Shown here piece after piece: positions 39,101 through 48,303 of a DNA stretch of 64,000 bases; within the stretch, counting starts at the first letter, position 1, and every line of letters begins with the position of its first letter. The DNA lies in the NCBI RefSeq assembly GCF_030397575.1, contig NZ_JAPNXS010000001.1:496001-560000 (forward strand), given 5' to 3'. A program made the position numbers and the translations under genes. Source of the DNA: Psychromonas sp. 14N.309.X.WAT.B.A12. Lineage in GTDB: Bacteria > Pseudomonadota > Gammaproteobacteria > Enterobacterales > Psychromonadaceae. A model generated the notes under the pieces. It was not told where the DNA came from. It did no database searches and saw nothing but the letters and a program-made list of their open reading frames with translations.

Positions 39101-39133
39101 AAAAAAAGGCGCTATTTTTAATAGCGCCTTTTT
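39101..39133. terminator. Bidirectional intrinsic terminator after hisA
   Basis: AAAAAGGCGCTAT pairs with ATAGCGCCTTTTT around a short T-rich loop, with A-tract and T-tract on both sides. It ends hisGDCBHA (+) and the convergent cfa-like transcript (-), and so cuts hisF-hisIE off from the his promoter. Confidence 0.93.
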
Positions 39134-39156
39134 GTAAAAAACACAGTGTTTATTAA

Positions 39157-40395
39157 CTACTTTCTTGCGACAAGGTGTACTGTGCTAATCGAACGTTCTA
39201 AGAATGCGCCTTCACAGTAAGAAAAGTAATATAACCATAAACGTTTAAACTCTTCATCATAACCATGCTGAGTTAATTCACTCCAAGATGCTAAGAAATT
39301 AGTACGCCAATCTGCTAGCGTTTTTGCGTAATCTAGACCTATATCATGCAAACCTTCAATCACCATCTCACTGCTTTTTGTTAGCTGTTGTGTAAGAATA
39401 TTAATAGAAGGTAAAAAACCTCCAGGGAATATGTAACGCTGAATAAAATCTACATTACTCTTGTAGTGTTCAAAACGTTGATCCGCAATGGTAATAGACT
39501 GTATTAGTAATTTACCACCTGGTTTCAACCTTGCATTACACTGTTCAAAAAAGCTTGGTAAGAATTCATAACCTACCGCTTCGATCATCTCCACCGAAAC
39601 CACTTTATCAAAGGTGCCAGTTAAATCGCGATAATCTTTTTTCAATAAAGTAATTTTATCTTCAAGCCCTAATGCTTTAACACGTGTTTCGGCATAAGCA
39701 TATTGAGCATCTGAAATAGTTGTTGTGGTGACTTTACAACCAACATGTTGAGCTGCGTAAATAGCAAGTCCACCCCACCCAGTGCCAATCTCCAATAAAT
39801 GCTCATCTTTTTTTAATGATAAACGTTCACAAATTGTTTTTAATTTGTAAAGTTGTGCATATTGTAACGTTGTTGTTTCAGATGGATAAATGGCAGATGA
39901 GTACATCATTTCTGGGTCTAAAAAACGCGTATAGAGCTCATTACCTAAATCGTAATGCGCAAGTATATTTCGCTTCGAACCAGACTGAGTGTTTCTATTT
40001 TGCCAATGTGAAAAACTATTTTTAATCTTATTGAATAAAGACTTGTTGGAATCTAATTGATCAGTTTGCTGCTGTGCCTTAGCAAAAATCCTAATAACAT
40101 TAGTTAAGTTTGGACTGGTCCATTTTCCTGCAATAAACGCTTCAGAGACACCAATACTGCCTCCCTTAACAAATTGTTTATAAACAGCAATATCATGGAT
40201 ATGAATTTTCGCTTTGATTAAACTATCTTGATGTTCTGCTTCAATTACTTCAGGAAAAAAGTAATGTTGAGAACCTTCAACAACCTCTAATTGACCATAA
40301 CTTAACTTTGAGAATACAGAATGAACAAGTTCTCGACAGCGTTTATCAAACCAACTATTTGTCTCTACAGCTACCACCTTTTGTACTTCTTCCAT
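39157..40395 (-). CDS. Cyclopropane-fatty-acid synthase-like methyltransferase
   Basis: 412 residues (E. coli Cfa 382). The SAM site LEIGTGWGGLAIYAA, the lipid-methyltransferase blocks HYDLGNELYTRFLDPEMMYSS, VVSVEMIEAVG and FIQRYIFPGGFLPS are clear. Members transfer a methyl or methylene group from SAM to unsaturated acyl chains in membrane lipids. It is the last gene of a minus-strand cluster with DUF1365 and a flavin amine-oxidase-like protein. In Rhodobacter the same trio is linked to singlet-oxygen response and to methylated or furan fatty acids. So plain cyclopropanation is not certain. Confidence 0.9.
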   Translation of the reverse strand: MEEVQKVVAVETNSWFDKRCRELVHSVFSKLSYGQLEVVEGSQHYFFPEVIEAEHQDSLIKAKIHIHDIAVYKQFVKGGSIGVSEAFIAGKWTSPNLTNVIRIFAKAQQQTDQLDSNKSLFNKIKNSFSHWQNRNTQSGSKRNILAHYDLGNELYTRFLDPEMMYSSAIYPSETTTLQYAQLYKLKTICERLSLKKDEHLLEIGTGWGGLAIYAAQHVGCKVTTTTISDAQYAYAETRVKALGLEDKITLLKKDYRDLTGTFDKVVSVEMIEAVGYEFLPSFFEQCNARLKPGGKLLIQSITIADQRFEHYKSNVDFIQRYIFPGGFLPSINILTQQLTKSSEMVIEGLHDIGLDYAKTLADWRTNFLASWSELTQHGYDEEFKRLWLYYFSYCEGAFLERSISTVHLVARK

Positions 40396-40430
40396 TAATG
40401 TCTCCTAAAATATAAAGCCTGTAATAGATA

Positions 40431-41225
40431 CTAAGTGGCTTTTTGATAACCTACAAAAGGAATTCGTTTTACAAATAACTTGAGGGCTTGCCAATATATA
40501 CCTAATACAATCTTGCCCGTCATGATTGGAATTTGGGCCCAAATTTTAAATAAATTTTGCTTATTGAAAGCCTGTTTTTTTAAACATAGGCTTGCTTCAA
40601 ATAATTTTAAAAAGTCTTGATTGTTTTGCTCATAGCGCCTGTTTTCAATCTTAACCATTAAACGTTCAGTCTCAGCACTTGGCGCTTTTACTTGCCAAAT
40701 ATAACTCATGTTAAGGTCCATAAATGGCGATACTTGAAATACCTTATTCGTTATTTTTGGTTGCTTAACTTTCGTTAAATCAACCAGGTAATAATGTCTT
40801 TCATTCCATGGTGTATTACTGACTTCAGCTAACATTTGTGTACATTGGTCATTTACATCGTAACAAAAATAGAAATTTACCGGACTAAAGTATAATCCAA
40901 AACAACGCACCTGAACTAACATTAAGATACGTGTAATATCTTCATGACCATCAAGACTTTTTACTTTGTTTCTAATACGTTGTGAAAGTTTGTTCGGTTC
41001 ACTTCTCAGGTAATCTTTCTCTACAAATCGTAATGGATGGAACCATGCATAACCAAAAACACCAACACCTTGTTCCTCTTCTGCTAATTTATCTACATCC
41101 AACGCCAACATAAATAGCTTAGCATTAAAGTGATGTTTTTTAGGTACAAAGCGATGATGGATAACATTACCTACATAAATTGCACTATGCTCGAATCTTG
41201 TAGTGTGTAAGACCTGATTTTCCAT
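40431..41225 (-). CDS. DUF1365 family protein
   Basis: About 264 residues. SAIYVGNVIHHRFVPKKHHFNAKLFML, GFNPVNFYFCYD-like (here FSPVNFYFCYD) and MLAEVSNTPWNERHYYL define DUF1365, whose members nearly always flank a CFA-like synthase and a flavin amine oxidase. Its activity is unknown. ATG 41225 is chosen because AGGAAG precedes it; the frame opens to 41288 inside the neighbouring gene. Four bases separate it from the flavoprotein gene, so the two are coupled. Confidence 0.85.
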   Translation of the reverse strand: MENQVLHTTRFEHSAIYVGNVIHHRFVPKKHHFNAKLFMLALDVDKLAEEEQGVGVFGYAWFHPLRFVEKDYLRSEPNKLSQRIRNKVKSLDGHEDITRILMLVQVRCFGLYFSPVNFYFCYDVNDQCTQMLAEVSNTPWNERHYYLVDLTKVKQPKITNKVFQVSPFMDLNMSYIWQVKAPSAETERLMVKIENRRYEQNNQDFLKLFEASLCLKKQAFNKQNLFKIWAQIPIMTGKIVLGIYWQALKLFVKRIPFVGYQKAT

Positions 41226-41229
41226 AGCA

Positions 41230-42504
41230 TTACTTCCTTGCAAAGGCATCAAGGTAGCAATCAAAACGTTGTGCGACTTCAACCGCACTTTTTACTCCAT
41301 CTTCATGAAAACCATTATGCCAATAAGCACCTGCGAAATGAGTATGTCGCTTACCGCATATGGTATCTCTTTGCTGTTGAGATCGAATCGACTGCAATGA
41401 AAAAACTGGATGATAATAAGTAAACTCTCTTAATATTTTATCTGCGTCTATCTCCTCTTTTTGATTCAAGGTTACACAAAATGTTTCATCACTGTCTATT
41501 CCCTGCAATATATTCATATTATAGGTAACACTCGCGGCTTTTTCTCTGTCATCACTTAATTGATAATTCCAGCTAGCCCAGGCTTTTTCCCTATCAGGTA
41601 AGAGCTTTATATCAGTATGTAAAACAACTGAGTTCTCACTATATGGCATCCCAGATAACACCCTTTGTTCATCATCAGTGGCGTCACTTAATAGTTTTAA
41701 AGCTTGATCTGAATGACATGCAATTACTATTTCATCAAAGGTTTGCATTTCATTTTCATCTTCAAAATGAATATGAACTTTATCTTCTTGTCTTGTAATA
41801 CCAATGAGTTTCGAATTTAAATGAATTCGCTGCTTAAAAGGTTCACACAAAGGGGGTATATAGCTTCTTGATCCATTGGGGATAACATACCATTGCGGCC
41901 TATCTGCTATATTTAGTAAACCGTGGTGATGAAAAAACTGTACAAAAAATCTGAATTCAAAGCTTTCCATTTGCGCTAAGGAGCTTGACCAAATAGCAGC
42001 GCCCATAGGTAATATGTAATGCTCAGCAAAAAAAGCACTAAAATGATTCGATTTCAAGAAATCACCAAGTGTATCGCCAGGTTGATAACTGTTCTGTTCA
42101 AAGATGGCTTTACATAATTTATTAAACCTCAAAATTTCTTTAACTAATACCCAGAATTTAGGTTTAAATATATTACTGCGTTGTGCAAATAGGGTATCAA
42201 GATTATGACCATTGTATTCAAGCCCAGTTTGGCAGTTATGTACTGAAAAACTCATTTCAGTGGCTTGCTTACCGATACCTATTTCATCTAATAAAGCGAG
42301 ATAATTTGGATAGGTTTTATCATTAAATACAATAAAGCCTGTATCAATAGCATAAGGGATACCATTTTTTTCAATATCGACAGTAGCTGTATGCCCACCA
42401 ATATAATCATTTTTTTCGAACACAGTAACTTGGTGTTTTTTAGATAATAGGTAAGCAGCTGTTAATCCAGAGATTCCTGAACCTATAATGGCAATATTTT
42501 TCAT
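41230..42504 (-). CDS. FAD-dependent amine-oxidase-like oxidoreductase
   Basis: 424 residues. N-terminal Rossmann motif AIIGSGISGLTAAYLL and VFEKNDYIGGHT bind FAD. The segments DTGFIVFNDKTYPNYLALLDEIG, MGAAIWSS and FAGAYWHNGFHEDGVKSAVEVA match the flavin amine oxidase group found beside CFA synthases. Related proteins introduce a double bond into methylated fatty acids on the way to furan fatty acids in Rhodobacter; that role here is inference. Confidence 0.87.
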   Translation of the reverse strand: MKNIAIIGSGISGLTAAYLLSKKHQVTVFEKNDYIGGHTATVDIEKNGIPYAIDTGFIVFNDKTYPNYLALLDEIGIGKQATEMSFSVHNCQTGLEYNGHNLDTLFAQRSNIFKPKFWVLVKEILRFNKLCKAIFEQNSYQPGDTLGDFLKSNHFSAFFAEHYILPMGAAIWSSSLAQMESFEFRFFVQFFHHHGLLNIADRPQWYVIPNGSRSYIPPLCEPFKQRIHLNSKLIGITRQEDKVHIHFEDENEMQTFDEIVIACHSDQALKLLSDATDDEQRVLSGMPYSENSVVLHTDIKLLPDREKAWASWNYQLSDDREKAASVTYNMNILQGIDSDETFCVTLNQKEEIDADKILREFTYYHPVFSLQSIRSQQQRDTICGKRHTHFAGAYWHNGFHEDGVKSAVEVAQRFDCYLDAFARK

Positions 42505-42508
42505 TAAG

Positions 42509-43228
42509 TTATCCCTTGACGATCAGTTTACGCCAAATCCAATTCGGCATAATTGAGAAAAATGTAAGTAGCGTTGTTAGGCACTTTGGAAAATGGGCAT
42601 ACTCTTTACGGTTATCAATTGCTTTAGCGATATGTTGAGCAGCTTCTTCACTAGTAAGTAAAAACGGCATCGGGAAATCATTTTTCTCAGTTAAAGGTGT
42701 TTTAATAAAGCCTGGATGTATTAAGGTGACATCAATCTTATATTTTATAAGATCTAACCTTAGGCTGTTGGCTAGGTAGTCAACACCAGACTTTGAAGCG
42801 CCGTAAGCTTCACTCCGTTGAAATGGCATTAAAGTCGCACTAGAGCTAACAAATACAACTTGCCCACCTTCACGTACTTTTGGTAAAAAATACTGTAATA
42901 ACCAACCTAAAGAGATCAAATTTGTTTGTATAACATCCGCAAATAATGCGCCATCAAAATGTTTAGCATCATCAATATAACGACAATTGCCTGCATTTAA
43001 CACTAGGATATCTAGGCTATCTAAGGACTTTGAGAAAGCCTCAATTTCAGATGGAATAGTCATATCAAACTGACCGGTCATGTATGCTTGCTCAGCCATT
43101 TCCTGTAACTTTTCTTGGTTACGTCCACAGGCGATGACATTATTCCCCAGCTGATGATAATAGTCGAAGAGTGAATGGCCGATACCGGAGGTTGCACCTG
43201 TGATCAATATATTTTTAGCAGTCATCAT
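42509..43228 (-). CDS. Short-chain dehydrogenase/reductase
   Basis: 239 residues, classical SDR. Cofactor motif ILITGATSGIGHSL, NAG in LVLNAGNCRY, catalytic Ser in VFVSSSATL and YxxxK in AYGASKSGVDYL. The C-terminus is hydrophobic. The substrate is unknown; its place between an NTF2-like gene (four-base overlap) and the flavoprotein suggests a lipid-related reduction. Confidence 0.9.
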   Translation of the reverse strand: MMTAKNILITGATSGIGHSLFDYYHQLGNNVIACGRNQEKLQEMAEQAYMTGQFDMTIPSEIEAFSKSLDSLDILVLNAGNCRYIDDAKHFDGALFADVIQTNLISLGWLLQYFLPKVREGGQVVFVSSSATLMPFQRSEAYGASKSGVDYLANSLRLDLIKYKIDVTLIHPGFIKTPLTEKNDFPMPFLLTSEEAAQHIAKAIDNRKEYAHFPKCLTTLLTFFSIMPNWIWRKLIVKG

Positions 43229-43683
43229 TGTGCAGCCTTTACTTTGATCCAGTGAATCAATTTGCCAATCAAGGGTAATTGCTCGTATAACATAGCACCT
43301 AAATCTAAGAAATCACGGTGGTATACAATTTTATTATCTTTTGCAATCAACTTAGAAGAACCTTGAACTGATACTATTTCACCTTTATTTAATTTGGTAT
43401 GTTGATAGTTCATTTCCCAATAAACTGCGGCCTGTTGTCCACTCACAATGACGTCATTAATAGTAAAAGTACAACTACTCAAATTTTTATATAGACCATC
43501 AAAGTAATCGTGTAAGTTAGACAGCCCTTTGATCTCATGGATAGGGTCAATGAATGTTACTTCTTGTGCGTATATTTCATCTAATAAATCTAAGTTATTA
43601 ATTGAAAGTTTCTGATACACAGAAATAAATCGATTTAACCACTCAGGATATTGCTTTACTACTGCTAACCTATCTTTGTCCAT
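43225..43683 (-). CDS. NTF2-like (SnoaL-type) protein
   Basis: 152 residues with the cone-shaped NTF2 fold pattern: FISVYQKLSINNLDLLDEIYAQEVTFIDPIHEI, then LHDYFDGLYKNLSSCTF and WEMNYQH. In this conserved cluster it always accompanies the SDR. It could be a small isomerase or binding protein; no catalytic assignment is possible. It starts the group of genes running to cfa. Confidence 0.78.
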   Translation of the reverse strand: MDKDRLAVVKQYPEWLNRFISVYQKLSINNLDLLDEIYAQEVTFIDPIHEIKGLSNLHDYFDGLYKNLSSCTFTINDVIVSGQQAAVYWEMNYQHTKLNKGEIVSVQGSSKLIAKDNKIVYHRDFLDLGAMLYEQLPLIGKLIHWIKVKAAQ

Positions 43684-43759
43684 TGTATTACCTTAAATAT
43701 ATCCACCTAATGTCAATCAATAAACATACCAAGATTTGTCATCTGTTTATTAATATTGG

Positions 43760-45133
43760 TTACTTGTAAAAAGCTAATGCATTCAATCTTGCTTCTTTAT
43801 GATCGACTATTGCAGGCCAATAAATAGATAAATTATTTTCTTTTATATATTTGTGCGGAAAATGTATCTGTTTATCAGGCAACCTGCTAAGTTCTGGTAA
43901 ATATTTACGGATAAAAGTGCCTTTAGGATCAAACCTTTCACTTTGAGTAATCGGATTGAATATTCTGAAGTAAGGTTGTGCATCGCAGCCGGTACTTGAA
44001 GCCCACTGCCAACCACCATTATTTGAAGCCAAATCACCATCAATAAGGTGCTGCATAAAATAACGTTCGCCTAAACGCCAATCAATTAATAAATGCTTTG
44101 TTAAAAAGCTAGCAACTACCATACGTAGACGATTGTGCATCCAACCAGTTTGATTTAGCTGCCTCATAGCCGCATCTACTAGCGGGTATCCGGTTTTACC
44201 CTCGCACCAAGCTTCAAAAAGTGCAGAATCATATGGCCATGAATGATCTTGATATTTATCATTAAAACATTTGTGTTTACACAGACTTGGCTTTGCAAAT
44301 ACTAGGTGACGATAAAATTCACGCCAAATAATCTCATTCAACCAGCAAAACTCATCACTATCGCTGCTAATTAAAATATCAGGATATTTATCTAACAAAC
44401 TTTTAAAAACATAACGTGGACTTAACACCCCTGCCGCCAAATATGGTGAAATACCACTTGTTCCTTTTACGCTAGGAATATCACGAACATTTTTGTAATT
44501 TGATACTTTAAGTCGGTAAAAAAGCGGTAAGGCTTTTTCTGTTAATATGCTCGCTAGAGGCCACTTACTTGATAACGATGAAATTTTATCGTCTTCAGTT
44601 ATACTTTTTTTGTCGCTTATACTTTCAAAGTATTGATAACCATGTTCCCTAACATAGGTTAACCAAGCACGCTTAAAAGGAGTAAATACTTTGTACATAT
44701 CACCTGATTTGGTAACAATTTTTCCTTTAGGTACGATTACGTCTGCTTCAAATAAAGTTAGAGGTATTTGTTCTGTTAAACATAATTGATCACGTTGTTG
44801 CTCGTTGATTTCTAATTCACTGTTGGCTAAAACTTGTTTTACATCATTCTCTTCACAGTAATTTTTTAAGTATGCAACCTGATCTTTGAAATAATCAACT
44901 TCAACTAACTCTAACTGAATGTTAATTGCGGCTAATTCTTTAACTAACGCAACAGCATGCCGTTTAATGAAGTCAATCTTAATAGGAGCCCAGTCATGGG
45001 CTAACCACTGTTTTTCAGAAATAAAAAAAACCGCTTTTCCGGTTTCGTTTGAAGTAGATTGATTAATGAATTGATAAAATGCGGGGTTATCATCTGTCCG
45101 TAAATCGTTTCGAAACCATAGTAGTTGATTCAT
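43760..45133 (-). CDS. phrB: Deoxyribodipyrimidine (CPD) photolyase
   Basis: 457 residues (E. coli 472). N-terminal antenna domain (LLWFRNDLRTDDNPAF). The C-terminal FAD domain has WREFYRHLVF, GKTGYPLVDAAMRQL, GWMHNRLRMVVASFLTKHLLIDWR and the signature GGWQWASSTGCDAQPYFRIFNP. Uses blue light to split cyclobutane pyrimidine dimers. Its place in an RpoE/ChrR cluster fits control by photo-oxidative stress. Confidence 0.95.
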   Translation of the reverse strand: MNQLLWFRNDLRTDDNPAFYQFINQSTSNETGKAVFFISEKQWLAHDWAPIKIDFIKRHAVALVKELAAINIQLELVEVDYFKDQVAYLKNYCEENDVKQVLANSELEINEQQRDQLCLTEQIPLTLFEADVIVPKGKIVTKSGDMYKVFTPFKRAWLTYVREHGYQYFESISDKKSITEDDKISSLSSKWPLASILTEKALPLFYRLKVSNYKNVRDIPSVKGTSGISPYLAAGVLSPRYVFKSLLDKYPDILISSDSDEFCWLNEIIWREFYRHLVFAKPSLCKHKCFNDKYQDHSWPYDSALFEAWCEGKTGYPLVDAAMRQLNQTGWMHNRLRMVVASFLTKHLLIDWRLGERYFMQHLIDGDLASNNGGWQWASSTGCDAQPYFRIFNPITQSERFDPKGTFIRKYLPELSRLPDKQIHFPHKYIKENNLSIYWPAIVDHKEARLNALAFYK

Positions 45134-45170
45134 AGGAAGGAAATTCCTCTAAATAAGAAGGGATAATAAA

Positions 45171-45192
45171 CGCTACAGTATCAACTGTAGCG
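45171..45192 (-). terminator. Stem-loop after the DUF523-DUF1722 gene
   Basis: CGCTACAGT-ATCA-ACTGTAGCG, a perfect 9-bp stem. On the minus strand it is followed by TTTATTATCC, a weak U-tract. It may partly separate the sigma-factor genes from phrB. Confidence 0.6.
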
Positions 45193-45207
45193 ATAAAAAC
45201 TTGGAAC

Positions 45208-46167
45208 TTAGTATGCGTACCTTAACCTAAGCTGTTCTGGATATGGTTGTAAGTAAGACTGGCCTTTCAAATAATCCTTTGGATACTCTCTTAAATAATG
45301 ATTGATCAATGTTAAAGGAGCAATTAAAGGTAATAGGCCTAAACGATAACCATCTATTTGTTCACACAGCTCTTTACGTTGCTCTGCAACTAAGTGCTTA
45401 GAGAAGTAGCCTTGAATATGTGTCAATGTATTTACATGGTTTTTACGCGTAGCAGGAATTTTAAGTGCTTCCATTAGCCCAAAAATATACTTTTCAGCTT
45501 TCTCTGCTAATGGCATATCAACATCTGCTAATAATTGTCCAAGTTTCTTGTAAGCCACTAGGTTATGACTCATTACGGTATACTTATAGTGGCTATGGAA
45601 TGTAGTTAACTTATGTTTTGTTAAACCTGACTCACTTACAATCTGCCAATGTTTGTAGGCATAGATACGTGCCACAAAGTTCTCTCTAATATGCATATCA
45701 TTTAAGCGACCATTTTCTTCACAAGGTAACAGTGGATTGGCTTCCATTATCTCTTTTGCAAAAGCACCAATGCCATCAGATGCGAGTGAATTACCATCTT
45801 CGGAATAAATTTTAACCCGCTCCATACCACAGCTTGGGCTTTTAGCGCAAAATACATAACCACTTAGGTGTTTGGTCATCTCTGCTACTTTTTTACCATA
45901 CGCCTGCAATGCTTCAGTTACATCACCAGAACCGTCTGGACGAGCCACTGAAATGACATCTCCTTTCTTAATTTGCCTAATCGTTGGACGAGGTATCGGC
46001 AAACCAATAGCAACTTCCGGACAGAATGATTCATATTCAACATGATCGCCTAACTCATCGATACAGAACCTAGACGGCTTATTACTAGCATCGAAACGTA
46101 CTTTTTGACCAATCAAACAAGCACTTATACCAATTTTAATATCTTCTTTTGCGACTGAATAAATCAC
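45208..46167 (-). CDS. DUF523-DUF1722 fusion protein (YbgA-type C-terminus)
   Basis: 319 residues. DUF523 at 10-155: GISACLIGQKVRFD, FCPEVAIGLPIPRPTI and FCAKSPSCGMERVKIY give the conserved cysteines that bind an Fe-S cluster in the TudS thiouracil desulfidase family. DUF1722 follows from about 195 (HSHYKYTVMSHNLVAYKKLG, LTHIQGYFSKHLVAEQR, YLREYPKDYLKGQSYLQPYP). The activity of the fusion is not known to me. Its steady company with photolyase suggests repair of damaged or sulfur-modified pyrimidines, which is speculation. Confidence 0.85.
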   Translation of the reverse strand: MIYSVAKEDIKIGISACLIGQKVRFDASNKPSRFCIDELGDHVEYESFCPEVAIGLPIPRPTIRQIKKGDVISVARPDGSGDVTEALQAYGKKVAEMTKHLSGYVFCAKSPSCGMERVKIYSEDGNSLASDGIGAFAKEIMEANPLLPCEENGRLNDMHIRENFVARIYAYKHWQIVSESGLTKHKLTTFHSHYKYTVMSHNLVAYKKLGQLLADVDMPLAEKAEKYIFGLMEALKIPATRKNHVNTLTHIQGYFSKHLVAEQRKELCEQIDGYRLGLLPLIAPLTLINHYLREYPKDYLKGQSYLQPYPEQLRLRYAY

Positions 46168-46197
46168 TATTCGCTCCTTTGAATAAAAAACTAAACA

Positions 46198-46896
46198 CTA
46201 ATAGATAAACGACCCAATTGGGTTTAATAACTTATTGATACCCTGTGTAAAGTGTAGTGCATCATTGGCAACTGTGTAACATAAACATCCATTTTGAGAG
46301 ATAGGATTGTGCGTGAAGGTACCATCTAATAAAATAAAATCGCCTTTATTGTATTCGCCTCTGCTGTCAGTGAATGAACCATCAAGTAAAACTGTCAATT
46401 CAAATCCTTTGTGGGTGTGAGCTGGTACACCACCACCTGGATTGATATGCAATAAACTAGAATGGATTTCATCTTCATCAAGTTGTAAACGAGAGCGCGA
46501 TAATTTTCCAATGTTAGCCGCTTTGCCTAACTCAATACGGCTAAGCGCAGTAGGCAATTGATATGTTTTATCTCTAAATATAACTTCTCGTTGCAATGCT
46601 TCAGTGATTACATCAGCATCGTCAGAAAATGTAATATTGCTGATCATTGACTCAAAAAAATCTTCTTCATCAGCTTCCTCTGAGTACGAAGTAAAGCTAT
46701 TTGAATCTAGATCATCTAGTCGGACTGTCGCTTCTTCAAATGAATGCTCGGCAACCTGTTCCGTTAATTGCGCTATTGTGTGTTGGCAATCAGTGCACAT
46801 GTCCGCGTGGATACTAATGCCGATAGCAAGCGAAGCCGGCAAGTCGCCATTGACATAAGATTGTAATAATTCAAATTTCGGATGGTGCTTAATCAT
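46198..46896 (-). CDS. chrR: Zinc anti-sigma factor ChrR (cupin)
   Basis: 232 residues. N-terminal zinc anti-sigma domain with the H-x3-C-x2-C motif in HADMCTDC. C-terminal cupin domain with GGGVPAHTHKGFELTVLLDG and TFTHNP, whose His/Glu residues bind a second zinc. In Rhodobacter ChrR releases RpoE on singlet oxygen. It overlaps the sigma-factor gene by eight bases, the usual coupling. Confidence 0.93.
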   Translation of the reverse strand: MIKHHPKFELLQSYVNGDLPASLAIGISIHADMCTDCQHTIAQLTEQVAEHSFEEATVRLDDLDSNSFTSYSEEADEEDFFESMISNITFSDDADVITEALQREVIFRDKTYQLPTALSRIELGKAANIGKLSRSRLQLDEDEIHSSLLHINPGGGVPAHTHKGFELTVLLDGSFTDSRGEYNKGDFILLDGTFTHNPISQNGCLCYTVANDALHFTQGINKLLNPIGSFIY

Positions 46897-47515
46897 GTTC
46901 TTCTCCTAACTGCACTTTCAATTTAGCGAGTGCTAAACGTAGTCTGGATTTAATAGTGCCAAGTGGTAGGTTAAGATGGTTCGCAAGTTGCTCTTGAGAC
47001 ATTTCCATCAAATAAAAACCTTTAACGACTTGTTGTTGCGCTTCTGGTAATGCTTCAATGACACGTAAAAGCTGATTACTTTCGAGATGATCCTCATAAA
47101 CTTGCTCTTCGGTCACTGAACCTTCTGCAATTGGCCAAATGTCATCACTCAAATTATCTTCTCGGTTACTTTTAACTTTTCTTAATAAATCAAAAGTCAC
47201 ATTACGCATTACCGTATAAACCCATGTCGTTGCAGCACCTTTATTTGCATCAAATAAATGTGCTTTACGCCAAACATTACTCATGGTTTCTTGAACCACT
47301 TCGTGGGATTGAGCCTCATTAGGAAATTTACTGCGTGCAATACGCTGTATCTTAGGAGCAAAAAATTTAAACAGATGAGTAAACGCATTTTTACAACGTT
47401 TATCAGCAACTTGGTTAAGCCATTCGCTTAGTTGGGTGTGATCTATATTTTCATTCATGCTGTTAGATTTAGCATGACTTACCCCTGTTGGCAATTTAGT
47501 TTGTTCGACTACCAT
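46889..47515 (-). CDS. rpoE: ECF sigma factor (RpoE/SigE, ChrR-controlled)
   Basis: About 208 residues. Region 2 (FTHLFKFFAPKIQRIARSKF, VVQETMSNVWRKAHLFDANK, TWVYTVMRNVTFDLLRK) and region 4 (LPEAQQQVVKGFYLMEMSQEQLANHLNLPLGTIKSRLRLALAKLK) are typical ECF. With ChrR downstream this is the singlet-oxygen type (ECF11 group). ATG 47515 follows AGGGA at good distance and lies 32 bases past a TGATCT/CGTATT promoter, so the gene is likely autoregulated. The frame opens at TTG 47548 inside that promoter, which is therefore not the start. Confidence 0.93.
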   Translation of the reverse strand: MVVEQTKLPTGVSHAKSNSMNENIDHTQLSEWLNQVADKRCKNAFTHLFKFFAPKIQRIARSKFPNEAQSHEVVQETMSNVWRKAHLFDANKGAATTWVYTVMRNVTFDLLRKVKSNREDNLSDDIWPIAEGSVTEEQVYEDHLESNQLLRVIEALPEAQQQVVKGFYLMEMSQEQLANHLNLPLGTIKSRLRLALAKLKVQLGEEHD

Positions 47516-47546
47516 AATTATTTCCCTAATTTGGACTCTGGCAATC

Positions 47547-47573
47547 AATACGCTATCGAAAAATTAAAGATCA
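47547..47573 (-). promoter_or_regulatory. ECF-type promoter of rpoE-chrR
   Basis: On the minus strand TGATCT, 15 bases, CGTATT. It resembles the TGATCC / CGTA elements of RpoE-ChrR promoters, and closely matches the element in front of the DUF2878 gene. Transcription would start about 25 bases before the rpoE ATG. Confidence 0.7.
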
Positions 47574-47607
47574 CTTAAGAATTAAAATATTATGGTTTTT
47601 GGAAGGT

Positions 47608-48174
47608 TTATTGTGAAATGATTGAATGAACTAACTTTTTAGCCTCAGTGTATGAAGAATCAAATACAAATTTATTTTTAACATCAAAGGGAATAGGTAA
47701 TAACTCTAGCCACCTAGACACCGTCCAATAAGGATTATTTGGTAATTGGTCGTGGTATAACTTAGCGAGTAATTCGTTATTCTCAAATAATGTTTTTAAT
47801 GAGTCAGCTAATAAAGCTAGTTCTGTATTTGATGTTTTTTGTGACCAATGCTTTCGTTGCTCAACATCAGCGAACAACAGTTTATCGTTATCTTGTTCAA
47901 GTTTAGATAGCTTAACTAAACAACCACATTCAACATCAATTTCTAAGACACCATCCTTCCCTTGTTCAAAGTTAATGACTTCAACCCAACTACCCCAACG
48001 GTAAGCCTGATTAATATTCTGTTTGTTAGATGAAATGACAAATCCGCCTAACTGGGAAGCTAGCCCAACCATTTTTAAATAACGAGGTTCAAAAATTCTT
48101 AAACGCGTAATACCACCCGGTAATAAGAATAAATCTAGTGGAAAAACTGGGAGATTAGTTGTTTTAGCTGACAT
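47608..48174 (-). CDS. LON peptidase substrate-binding domain protein
   Basis: 188 residues. LPVFPLDLFLLPGGITRLRIFEPRYLKMV is the LON N-terminal domain start; the rest (WGSWVEVINFEQGKDGVLEIDVECG) keeps its beta-rich pattern. No ATPase or protease part is present, so it is a stand-alone binding domain. Its role in the stress cluster is unknown. Confidence 0.85.
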   Translation of the reverse strand: MSAKTTNLPVFPLDLFLLPGGITRLRIFEPRYLKMVGLASQLGGFVISSNKQNINQAYRWGSWVEVINFEQGKDGVLEIDVECGCLVKLSKLEQDNDKLLFADVEQRKHWSQKTSNTELALLADSLKTLFENNELLAKLYHDQLPNNPYWTVSRWLELLPIPFDVKNKFVFDSSYTEAKKLVHSIISQ

Positions 48175-48303
48175 AATGGGCCCTCTTTAATAAAAAAATG
48201 TGCATAACAATATGCTCACTTGACAGTACGAAGGTGTTGCTAAAATAGTTCATCAATATCGTAAAGCGAATAACAATCAATTAAACTAATTGAGATAGAC
48301 ATG

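Noticed and set aside
47516-47548. Extended start of the sigma factor at TTG 47548
   Set aside because: That codon overlaps the -10 element CGTATT; ATG 47515 with AGGGA is far better.
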